A program made the translations under genes and the position numbers. 59,993 nucleotides of DNA from a virus: positions 1-59,993 of IMG/VR virus record IMGVR_UViG_3300044630_000957; one strand, given 5' to 3'. Under the pieces are notes generated by a model, which did not search any database, was not told where the DNA came from, and saw only the letters and a list, made by a program, of their open reading frames with translations. Below are positions 38,915 through 45,978 of the stretch, one piece after another; the stretch's first letter is position 1; each line of letters begins with the position of its first letter.

Positions 38915-40068
38915 GGTACGGTTCCGTTTGCAGCGGCATTGAGGCCGCGACTGCCGCATGGCATCACATGGGCTGGGAAGCAGCTTTCTTTTCCGAGATT
39001 GAAAAGTTCCCCTGCGCCGTACTTCAACACCATTATCCCGACGTGCCATTGCACGGCGATTTCACAACGATAGAGAAAAACCAATATGGAAAGATCGACC
39101 TCCTCGTCGGCGGCACACCCTGCCAGTCATTCAGCGTCGCAGGATTGCGAGGCGGTCTGGACGACGACCGTGGTAACCTTGCGCTCGAATTTTGCCGACT
39201 TGCTCAAAGAGAGCAACCTCGCTGGATTGTCTGGGAAAATGTCCCCGGTGTCCTGTCATCGAACGGAGGACGGGACTTTGGTTCCATCCTCGGGGCGTTG
39301 GAAGACCTCGGGTATGGTCTCGCGTACCGAGTGCTTGACGCTCAGTACTTCGGAGTGGCCCAGCGCCGTCGTCGTGTGTTCGTTGTCGGATACCTTGGAG
39401 ACTGGCGACCTGCCGCAGCGGTTCTCCTTGAGCGCCACAGCATGTCAGGGCATCCTGCGCCGAGCCGACAGGCGCGGCAAGAAGCTGCCGGAGCGGCTTC
39501 AACAGGCACTGGAAGCAGTGGCGGCGACGGAGGGGCACGACCTGATTTAGCCGGACCGCTGACGGCTGGTATGCACAAGGGGCCACGCGGCACTGAGGCT
39601 GTGGAGAGCGGCCACGTTGTCGCGATTGACGCAGCACACGCGTTCAAAGTCAGGGGCGGCTGCGAGGGCGGCGGCAAGGGCTATCTGGGTTCCGATGAGG
39701 TGGCCTTCACGATAAGCACCCATCAGGATCAGCATATATTCTCTGGGACACACGTTGCAGCATTCCAGTCCAGCCAATCGGGCGTTCGGGTAGGCGAGAC
39801 ACATGCCACACTGGACGCTAACAACGGCCCCCGTAGGCACAATGGTGCGTTGATTGGGGCCACTGTCCGCCGCCTGACACCTGTAGAGTGCGAACGGCTG
39901 CAAGGCTTCCCCGACAACTTCACCGCCATCCCGTGGCGCAAGAAGGGAGCGGAGGATTGCCCAGACGGCCCACGCTACAAGGTGCTGGGCAACAGCATGG
40001 CCGTCCCGGTGATGCGCTGGATTGGTGAGCGTATAAACACCGTTGATGACCTAATTTCAGTTTTATGA
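38911..40068 (+). CDS. DNA (cytosine-5) methyltransferase
   Basis: 385 aa. Motif I GSVCSGIEAATAAW, motif IV GGTPCQSFSVAG with the catalytic Cys, motif VI WENVPGVLS, motif VIII QRRRRVFVV and motif X GNSMAVPVMRW are all intact, so it should transfer a methyl group from SAM to cytosine C5. The variable region between VIII and IX holds a Gly/Ser-rich disordered stretch (about 175-215) and a target domain. No restriction partner is visible, so it probably guards phage DNA against host nucleases. Overlaps both neighbours by ATGA. Confidence 0.92.
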   Translation: MRYGSVCSGIEAATAAWHHMGWEAAFFSEIEKFPCAVLQHHYPDVPLHGDFTTIEKNQYGKIDLLVGGTPCQSFSVAGLRGGLDDDRGNLALEFCRLAQREQPRWIVWENVPGVLSSNGGRDFGSILGALEDLGYGLAYRVLDAQYFGVAQRRRRVFVVGYLGDWRPAAAVLLERHSMSGHPAPSRQARQEAAGAASTGTGSSGGDGGARPDLAGPLTAGMHKGPRGTEAVESGHVVAIDAAHAFKVRGGCEGGGKGYLGSDEVAFTISTHQDQHIFSGTHVAAFQSSQSGVRVGETHATLDANNGPRRHNGALIGATVRRLTPVECERLQGFPDNFTAIPWRKKGAEDCPDGPRYKVLGNSMAVPVMRWIGERINTVDDLISVL

Positions 40069-42134
40069 GCGAGGACGACGACATGGCAAGCGTAAGGGCT
40101 ATTGCGCCCAAATTGCTTTCGCTGGAAGTGCCAGAGGAACTGCGTTCAGTTCCCGCGTGGCTCATCTGGCGCTTTGAGAAATACAACAGTGAACCAAAGC
40201 CACGCAAGGTGCCCTACTGGACCGACGGCACCATCCGTCACGGCCAGCAAGGCTCGCCGACCGATCGCACGCGGCTGACGACCTTCGCCGCAGCGCGCGA
40301 CGCCGCAGCGCGCATGGGCTATGACGGCGTCGGCTTCGCGCCGCTGCCTGATTTCGGCTACACCTTCCTCGACTTCGACCACTGCGTCGGGCCGAACGGC
40401 GAGATCCCGAACGACATCGAGCGCATCATTGTGCGTACCTATGCCGAGTACAGCCCCAGCGGCAAAGGCATCCGCGCCGCGCTGAAGGGCAATCTGGGCA
40501 ACCACAAGAGCCACGCCACGCCCGATCGCTTCGGCTTCGAGACGTTCAGCAGCTCAGGCTTCGTGACCTTCACCGGCAACATCCTGCCCGCCTGCGAGAT
40601 GATTGGCCTCCAGAACACAGTGGCTGACGTCGACCCGTACACGATCGACATGTGCGAGAAGCGCTTCGGCTCAGTGCAGAACAACATCGTCGACCCCGAC
40701 GACTTCATGGCAGGCCGCGAGCCACGGCTGGGCCTGACCATTGGGCGCATTGAAGAACTGTTGGCCGCCCTCGATCCCGACATGGGCCGCGAGCAGTGGA
40801 TCAAGACCGGCATGGCCGTGGCCCATGAGACTGACGGCGGCGACGACGGCTTTGATCTGTGGGACGACTGGTCGAGCAATGGCTACACTTACCCCGGCAC
40901 TGAAGGCCTGCGCGTCCAGTGGGACAGCTTCGAGCGGCGCAAGGGATCGAACCGCAAGCAGGTCACCATGGCCTCGGTCATCAAGATGGTGAAGGATGCC
41001 GCAGCAACGCGCCCCAGTAAGGCGGCGAGCGCCCAAGAGGTGTCGGCCAAGGCCGATGCGCTCGTCGCAGAGCTAGGGGCTTCAGAGGGCGTGTATTCGC
41101 CTGCGGGCTACACTGGCAAGTTCCCTGTCCTGTCTGCCGATGAGATGACCAAGCAGAAGACGGCTAAGTGGCTCATCAAGGGCGTGCTGCCTGCCGCCGA
41201 CATCGTCACGATCTTCGGCGCGTCAGGCTCAGGCAAGAGCTTTGTCGTGCTTGAGATGGCGGCCTGCATCGCACTGGGCGTGCCGTGGCGCGGCCACAAG
41301 GCCGAGAAGGGCCGCGTCATCATCATCGCGGCGGAAGGCGCAGGCAGTTACGGCAAGCGTATTAAGGCGCTGGCGCAGTATCTAGGCATCTCGCCCAAGG
41401 ATCTGGACATTGGCGTGATCGTCGTGCCGCCGAACCTCATGGAGGAGGGCGACGTGACCGAGCTCGCCGCGTCGATCAAGGCGGTCGGCGACGTGTCGCT
41501 GATCATCATCGACACCTTTGCGCAGGTGACGCCGGGCGCGAACGAGAACGGCGCGGAGGACATGGGCCTCGCCCTGTCCAACGTGCGTGTGCTGGGCGAT
41601 GCCACAGGCGCGACGGTCGAGCTTGTACACCACGCAGGCAAGGACGCGCACCGAGGCTCACGCGGCTGGTCAGGCATCCGTGCCGCCGTCGACGCCGAGC
41701 TGGAAGTGACGCGCGACGAGGACAGCGGCGCACGGCAGATCCGCACCACCAAGCAGAAGGATGGCGAGGACGGGCTGAAGTGGGGCTTCAAGTTGGAGAC
41801 GATCCTGCTGGGCCTCGACGAGGACGGTGACGACATCACGAGCTGCGTCGCGGTCGAGGACGAGCTGCGTTCGCCAGCCACTGGCGACAAGAAATCAGTG
41901 AAGCGTCGCGGGCGTGTTGAGACCCATATCCTTGAGGTCATGACCACCTTTGCAGAAGACGCAGTTGTTCGCGCAGAGGAGCTCATCCAGAAGGCTTGCG
42001 ATATGTTACCACCGCCAGAACAGGGCAAGCGCGACATCCGCCGTCAAACGGTTGTCAGGGCAATTCAACAACTTAGCAAGGAGAAGGACGGCCCGCTGCG
42101 CATGGAAAACGGCATTGTAATTTTTTACGAATAG
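40065..42134 (+). CDS. Primase-helicase (AEP-type primase, PriCT-like, RepA-like ATPase)
   Basis: 689 aa. N-terminal archaeo-eukaryotic-type primase/polymerase: YTFLDFDHCVGPNGEIP with the acidic pair, YSPSGKGIRAALKGN and GFVTFTGNIL. Residues about 225-300 (LLAALDPDMGREQWIKTGMA, DLWDDWSSNG) resemble PriCT-2. Residues about 365-600 form an RecA-fold AAA ATPase: Walker A FGASGSGKSF, Walker B SLIIIDTFAQV, ELVHHAGKDAHRGSRG as in RepA/DnaB-like helicases. A winged C-terminal helix pair follows. It primes and unwinds at the fork with the family A polymerase of this phage. Confidence 0.85.
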   Translation: MSEDDDMASVRAIAPKLLSLEVPEELRSVPAWLIWRFEKYNSEPKPRKVPYWTDGTIRHGQQGSPTDRTRLTTFAAARDAAARMGYDGVGFAPLPDFGYTFLDFDHCVGPNGEIPNDIERIIVRTYAEYSPSGKGIRAALKGNLGNHKSHATPDRFGFETFSSSGFVTFTGNILPACEMIGLQNTVADVDPYTIDMCEKRFGSVQNNIVDPDDFMAGREPRLGLTIGRIEELLAALDPDMGREQWIKTGMAVAHETDGGDDGFDLWDDWSSNGYTYPGTEGLRVQWDSFERRKGSNRKQVTMASVIKMVKDAAATRPSKAASAQEVSAKADALVAELGASEGVYSPAGYTGKFPVLSADEMTKQKTAKWLIKGVLPAADIVTIFGASGSGKSFVVLEMAACIALGVPWRGHKAEKGRVIIIAAEGAGSYGKRIKALAQYLGISPKDLDIGVIVVPPNLMEEGDVTELAASIKAVGDVSLIIIDTFAQVTPGANENGAEDMGLALSNVRVLGDATGATVELVHHAGKDAHRGSRGWSGIRAAVDAELEVTRDEDSGARQIRTTKQKDGEDGLKWGFKLETILLGLDEDGDDITSCVAVEDELRSPATGDKKSVKRRGRVETHILEVMTTFAEDAVVRAEELIQKACDMLPPPEQGKRDIRRQTVVRAIQQLSKEKDGPLRMENGIVIFYE

Positions 42135-42139
42135 GGGGG

Positions 42140-42175
42140 TTGCAATCCCAAATTGCATTCCCTATATAGCGTCTA
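42140..42175 (+). promoter_or_regulatory. Early promoter/operator P3
   Basis: TTGCAA (42140), 17 bases, TATATA (42163), predicted start A42175 at ATCAGCAAC. Dyad TGCAAT-N5-ATTGCA at 42141-42157. The best -10 of the four. It starts six bases past the primase-helicase stop and drives the recombination/nuclease genes. Confidence 0.82.
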
Positions 42176-42202
42176 TCAGCAACGCAAATAGGAGTACAAA
42201 AC

Positions 42203-42514
42203 ATGGCAACCGTAGCCGCAAATATTTCCAACATTTCCCCAGTCGACCGTCTGGGTGACATCAAGGCCGAGATCGCCCGCTTGAAGGACATCGAAGCCTT
42301 TCTTCTCGACGAGATCAAGGATCTTGGCGCGGGTGCCCATGAGGGCCACACCTTCCGCGCCACTGTGTCCGAGATTGCCGAGCGCTCGTCGCTTTGCCCC
42401 AAGGCAGCCGAAGCCAAGCTCCGCGAGCTGGGCGTCGACGGTCGCTGGTTCAGCAAGAACCAGAAGGTAACTAAGGGCTACACGACCGTTAAGGTCGTGG
42501 CGCGCAAGGCGTAA
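42203..42514 (+). CDS. Helical early protein, 103 aa
   Basis: MATVAANISNISPVDRLGDI, then EIARLKDIEAFLLDEIKDLG, and HTFRATVSEIAERSSLCPKA, GYTTVKVVARKA. The pattern of a coiled coil followed by a small beta-hairpin is common in phage genes near DUF2800; function unknown. AGGAG upstream. First gene after P3. Confidence 0.7.
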   Translation: MATVAANISNISPVDRLGDIKAEIARLKDIEAFLLDEIKDLGAGAHEGHTFRATVSEIAERSSLCPKAAEAKLRELGVDGRWFSKNQKVTKGYTTVKVVARKA

Positions 42515-42518
42515 TCCG

Positions 42519-42695
42519 ATGGAGAGCATCTTGGCCGCAGAATACACGTCGGGTACTAACAAGTACCCGCCGACCCTCTACATCAACCGGATCGCGAACG
42601 GACGTCGTTCGAGCGTGGCCGCATTCACAGTGTCAGGCAAGCGCGAGGCGCGCCAGCTTGCAAAGCAACAGGGAGCAGAACCATGGAACTTTTAG
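42519..42695 (+). CDS. Small protein, 58 aa
   Basis: MESILAAEYTSGTNKYPPTL, then INRIANGRRSSVAAFTVSGK and REARQLAKQQGAEPWNF. A compact beta-then-helix layout. The stop overlaps the next start by 13 bases. Not recognised, but no other gene occupies the space. Confidence 0.65.
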   Translation: MESILAAEYTSGTNKYPPTLYINRIANGRRSSVAAFTVSGKREARQLAKQQGAEPWNF

Positions 42696-42976
42696 ACCGC
42701 AGCCGCTATCGCATGTGCGAGGACAGCAAACTTCTTGAAGAGGCGAAGTACAATCCCACCGCAGAGCTGGCCGTCGTGCTGGCCGAGCGTCTGGAGGAAG
42801 TGCAGTTCGAGTTTGACGAACAGCTCGAAGCCGCAAGGGAACGCGCCGCCGACTTTGAACGCGAAGCGAACAAGCTCGACGACGAGGTCTGCGAGTTGCA
42901 ACACAAAATCGACGTGCTTGAACTGATGCTTGCCACGCGTGATGAAACTATTGAACAACTGAAAAAAGGAAACTGA
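42683..42976 (+). CDS. Coiled-coil protein, 97 aa
   Basis: MELLDRSRYRMCEDSKLLEE, then long heptads (LAERLEEVQFEFDEQLEAAR; CELQHKIDVLELMLATRDET). Entirely helical and acidic. GGAG sits seven bases before the ATG. Probably an assembly or regulatory partner; function unknown. Confidence 0.7.
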   Translation: MELLDRSRYRMCEDSKLLEEAKYNPTAELAVVLAERLEEVQFEFDEQLEAARERAADFEREANKLDDEVCELQHKIDVLELMLATRDETIEQLKKGN

Positions 42977-42979
42977 TAG

Positions 42980-43507
42980 ATGATTAAGATCGAAGTAACA
43001 GGCAACAGCATCCCCGAAGTGGCCGACAAGCTGTTGGCCATCGGTGCCAGCTTGCGTAGCGCGCCTACCGCATTTCAGCCCACCGAACCAGTCAATAGCA
43101 TAACCTCATCAAATATTGATCCAGTTATGCCTGAACTGCGGGAGGTAGCTAAAGCGGCACCCGTGGACCCTACGCTGAACCGGCCTACGTCCGACGCCTC
43201 GGTGACTTCGCCCGATACGTCGAGCGATACGCCGCGTTCGGTGGCCCCCAAGAGTGCCCCCGTTGCTACAGCTACCGAGAGCCAGCCGACGACGGAGGAA
43301 CCATCTTCTACCCCTGCCCCTGCGGCATCGGCCTCTGAGCTCGACTTCGAACTGGACGTTGCTCCAGTTGTACTTCGCGCCGTTGGCAGCAAGGGCAAGG
43401 CTTTCGTGCAGGACGTCCTGTCAGAGTTCGGCACCGAGCGAGCATCGCAGCTCGCCGTGTCCCTGTGGCCTGAGCTGATCGCCCGTCTGGAAGCGGAGAT
43501 GGCCTGA
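42980..43507 (+). CDS. Pro/Ser/Thr-rich linker protein with helical C-domain, 175 aa
   Basis: The N-terminus MIKIEVTGNSIPEVADKLLA is a small fold that recurs in phage proteins near single-strand DNA functions. Residues about 45-125 are low-complexity Pro/Ser/Thr/Ala. The C-terminal domain (VLRAVGSKGKAFVQDVLSEF, RASQLAVSLWPELIARLEAE) is helical. TGATG overlap with the DUF2800 gene. May be an accessory of the recombination nuclease. Confidence 0.65.
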   Translation: MIKIEVTGNSIPEVADKLLAIGASLRSAPTAFQPTEPVNSITSSNIDPVMPELREVAKAAPVDPTLNRPTSDASVTSPDTSSDTPRSVAPKSAPVATATESQPTTEEPSSTPAPAASASELDFELDVAPVVLRAVGSKGKAFVQDVLSEFGTERASQLAVSLWPELIARLEAEMA

Positions 43508-44685
43508 TGGCACACGCCAAACTTAGTCCGTCCGGCGCGCATCGCTGGATGGCCTGTTCAGGCAGTGTTGGCCTTGAGGCACCGTTCCCTGATAGCAGCA
43601 GCGTCTACGCCGCCGAGGGCACCGTGGCGCACGACGTCGCGGCGCAGTGTCTGATCGACGACAGAGATCCGGCATCGTTCATAGGCGACGTCATGGAGGT
43701 CGACGGTTTCACCTTTACGGTCGACAAGGCCATGGCTGACTATGTGGCCGACTACGTCAAGCTCGTTCGCGATCTGGCTAAGGGCAAGACGCTCTACGCC
43801 GAGAGCAAGGTGCCGATCGATCACCTGACAGGCGAAGAGGGAGCCACAGGCACCAGCGACGCCGTCATCATCGACGTTGCCGATCGCAACCTGTCGATCG
43901 TCGATCTGAAGTACGGCATGGGCGTTACCGTGGACGCCACAGATAACCCGCAGCTCATGATGTATGCGCTGGGCGCATTGGAGCTGTACGGCGTCCTGTG
44001 CGACTTCGACACGGTCAGCATGTACATCCACATGCCGCGCCTAAACTATGTGGCCGAGTGCCACATGCCGGTAAGTGAATTACTTACCTTCGCGGATCAA
44101 GTCCGTGAGGCGGCGTCAAGGATCGAGGAACCGACGTTTAACCCCGGCGAGAAGCAGTGCCGCTTCTGTAAGGCGAAGTCGACGTGCCCCGCCCTGCGGG
44201 CTGAGGTGACGGAGATTGTCGGCGGATCGGCCACGGTCGATGAGTTCCTGCCCGACGTGCCAGACATGCAGACAGGCGATAACTATCTGTCTATGGCCAT
44301 GGCGAAGGTCGGGCTGGTCGAAGACTGGTGCAAGGGCGTCCGCGCCGAGGTCGAGCGGCGCTTGCTGGCAGGGCAGACGGTCGACGGCTTTAAGCTCGTG
44401 GAGGGCCGCAAGGGCAACCGCAAGTGGTCGAATGAGGCCGAGGTCGAGGCCCTGCTCAAGTCTTTCCGCATGCGGCAGGACGAGATGTATGATATGAGCT
44501 TGATTTCCCCGACAAAGGCGGAGAAGATGTTCAAGAGTAACCCCAAGCGGTGGGAGAAGGTCGAAGCATTGACCACCCGCAGCGACGGTAAGCCATCTGT
44601 GGCATTTGCCTCGGATAAGCGGTCAGAGATGACCGTTCAATCGGTCGCGGACGATTTCCGTGACCTTCTTAAAACTGCAAACTGA
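43507..44685 (+). CDS. DUF2800 family PD-(D/E)XK nuclease
   Basis: 392 aa. LSPSGAHRWMACSGSVGLEA begins the family, GTVAHDVAAQCL follows, then YAESKVPIDHLTGEEGATGT, the catalytic-type stretch SDAVIIDVADRNLSIVDLKY (Asp and Asp-x-K), and a Cys cluster (KQCRFCKAKSTCPAL) typical of the AddB/Cas4-like iron-sulfur-bearing fold. DUF2800 proteins sit with DUF2815 and family A polymerase in many phage replication modules and are thought to be recombination exonucleases. This gene lies directly in such a module. Confidence 0.85.
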   Translation: MAHAKLSPSGAHRWMACSGSVGLEAPFPDSSSVYAAEGTVAHDVAAQCLIDDRDPASFIGDVMEVDGFTFTVDKAMADYVADYVKLVRDLAKGKTLYAESKVPIDHLTGEEGATGTSDAVIIDVADRNLSIVDLKYGMGVTVDATDNPQLMMYALGALELYGVLCDFDTVSMYIHMPRLNYVAECHMPVSELLTFADQVREAASRIEEPTFNPGEKQCRFCKAKSTCPALRAEVTEIVGGSATVDEFLPDVPDMQTGDNYLSMAMAKVGLVEDWCKGVRAEVERRLLAGQTVDGFKLVEGRKGNRKWSNEAEVEALLKSFRMRQDEMYDMSLISPTKAEKMFKSNPKRWEKVEALTTRSDGKPSVAFASDKRSEMTVQSVADDFRDLLKTAN

Positions 44686-44703
44686 AGAAGTGGATAATTG
44701 ATA

Positions 44704-45288
44704 ATGGCTACACGTATTATGCTCAAGGGCATCACACTGGCGTTTCCGGCTCTGGCCGAACCGCAGGCATTTGGCGAAGGCGAACCAGCCTATGGTGCCA
44801 AGTTCCCGATCAAGCCAAACAGCGAACAGCAGAAGGCCATTGAGGCTGCCATGCTGGCCGAAGCCACAGAGGCATGGAAGGACAAGGCCGACAGCGTTTT
44901 GTCCATGCTGGCCGACGACGGCAAGGTCGCCTTCGCAAAGAAGGTGTACAAGTCGAAGAAGACTGGGGAAGCCTACCAAGGCTTTGAAGGCATGCACTAT
45001 CTGTCTGCCCGCAACGCCAAGACCCAGCCGACCGTGTTTAACGAATACGGCGACGAACTGAAGAGCAAGGGCGACATCGAAGCCAAGGCGTTCAGCGGTG
45101 CGTTGGTTAACGCTTCGGTCGAGATCTGGGCGCAGGACAACAAGTGGGGTCGGCGCATTAACTGCTCCCTGCGCGGTGTCATGCTGACAGGCGAAGGCGA
45201 AAACGTCGGCGGCGGCTCAAGCCCAGCGTCGGCGGATGAGTTCGCGACTTTGGCCAAAGCCAAGGCTGACGCGGACGATCTCCTGTGA
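44704..45288 (+). CDS. DUF2815 single-strand DNA-binding-like protein
   Basis: 194 aa, starting MATRIMLKGITLAFPALAEP; an earlier in-frame TTG has no ribosome site. AYGAKFPIKPNSEQQKAIEA, then YLSARNAKTQPTVFNEYGDE and GALVNASVEIWAQDNKWGRR are the DUF2815 signature. The family has an OB-like fold and is regarded as the SSB/annealing partner of the DUF2800 nuclease. The acidic C-terminus (KADADDLL) is SSB-like. GTGA overlap with the GapR-like gene. Confidence 0.85.
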   Translation: MATRIMLKGITLAFPALAEPQAFGEGEPAYGAKFPIKPNSEQQKAIEAAMLAEATEAWKDKADSVLSMLADDGKVAFAKKVYKSKKTGEAYQGFEGMHYLSARNAKTQPTVFNEYGDELKSKGDIEAKAFSGALVNASVEIWAQDNKWGRRINCSLRGVMLTGEGENVGGGSSPASADEFATLAKAKADADDLL

Positions 45289-45539
45289 GCGACGTAGGAC
45301 ACAATAGCGCGGGCGATCCGCTCCGCCTTCTGATCGAGCGCATCGAGCGTCTCGAAGAGGAGAAGAAGGGCGTCGCGGAGGACATCAAGGACGTGTACAC
45401 CGAGGCTAAGGCCCGTGGGTATGTGCCGAAGATCATCCGCGAGATCGTCCGCATCCGCAAGATGTCGAAGGATGACAGGGACGAGCATTTCGCGATACTC
45501 GATACCTATGCTTCGGCTATTGGCTTAGACCTACTTTAG
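45285..45539 (+). CDS. GapR-like (DUF2312) nucleoid-associated protein
   Basis: 84 aa, GTG start overlapping the DUF2815 stop. RLLIERIERLEEEKKGVAED, IKDVYTEAKARGYVPKIIRE and IVRIRKMSKDDRDEHFAILD follow the GapR/DUF2312 family almost without gaps, including the basic helix RKMSKDDRD-like region. In Caulobacter, GapR clamps overtwisted DNA ahead of forks and helps topoisomerases. Next to replication genes a phage copy may relieve supercoiling or compact DNA. The family is nearly limited to alphaproteobacteria and their phages. Confidence 0.85.
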   Translation: MSDVGHNSAGDPLRLLIERIERLEEEKKGVAEDIKDVYTEAKARGYVPKIIREIVRIRKMSKDDRDEHFAILDTYASAIGLDLL

Positions 45540-45548
45540 GTCTATAGT
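45520..45548 (+). promoter_or_regulatory. Promoter with palindromic operator in its spacer
   Basis: TTGGCT (45520), 17 bases, TATAGT (45543; five of six matches). The spacer is almost wholly the perfect dyad TAGACCTA-CTT-TAGGTCTA (45526-45544), which reaches into the -10. A dimeric repressor bound here would block polymerase. It overlaps the end of the GapR-like gene and precedes the leader of the HTH gene at 45685. Confidence 0.65.
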
Positions 45549-45551
45549 CAC

Positions 45552-45600
45552 GGTGTGCCTGCCCCACATCCACCCTTTGCGGGCGGGCACACCTTCTTTC
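45552..45600 (+). terminator. Terminator-like hairpin after the GapR-like gene
   Basis: GGTGTGCCTGCCC (45552-45564) pairs with GGGCGGGCACACC (45581-45593) over 13 positions with one G-U; the loop is 16 bases and TTCTTTCT follows. It would end the P3 transcript, or attenuate transcription into the polymerase gene. Confidence 0.75.
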
Positions 45601-45604
45601 TGGC

Positions 45605-45684
45605 GAGCCGCGCGCGGGTGCGGGTTGCTCCTGCGTTGCTGATAACCGAAGCGCGCGGCTCACCTGAAAGAAGGAGTTATCAGC
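45605..45684 (+). promoter_or_regulatory. 5' leader with two mutually exclusive stems over the ribosome site
   Basis: Stem A: GAGCCGCGCGC (45605-45615) pairs perfectly with GCGCGCGGCTC (45651-45661). Stem B: GCTGATAAC (45638-45646) pairs perfectly with GTTATCAGC (45676-45684), directly between AAGGAG (45671-45676) and the ATG at 45685. The stems interleave, so they exclude each other or form a pseudoknot. Stem B would hide the start region, suggesting control of translation. Confidence 0.6.
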
Positions 45685-45978
45685 ATGAAACTTACAATCC
45701 CACAAATCCGCGACTTGATTTCTGAACTGACCGATGAAGGCATAAAGTTGTCCCGTCGGCAGTATGAGATAAACTTGCGCATTAACGCTTTGATGCAGGA
45801 GACCTACCGTCGGACCTACAGCCGCGCGCCGGTCAAGAGCAAACGCATCACCAACGCTGTGCGTCTGTCGGTCTGGGCTATGGCAAAAGATAACCCAGAC
45901 GCATCGCATCAAGAGATCGCCGAAGCGCATAACATCAACATCGGTCGCGTCAGCGAGATCCTGCACGGCAAACGATGA
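45685..45978 (+). CDS. HTH DNA-binding protein, 97 aa
   Basis: The N-terminal half (MKLTIPQIRDLISELTDEGI, LRINALMQETYRRTY) is helical; the C-terminal half has an HTH: WAMAKDNPDASHQEIAEAHN then INIGRVSEILHGKR. AAGGAG lies nine bases before the ATG, within a structured leader. It is coupled by ATGA to the DNA polymerase gene and preceded by a promoter with a dyad, so it may control its own operon. Family not named. Confidence 0.7.
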   Translation: MKLTIPQIRDLISELTDEGIKLSRRQYEINLRINALMQETYRRTYSRAPVKSKRITNAVRLSVWAMAKDNPDASHQEIAEAHNINIGRVSEILHGKR

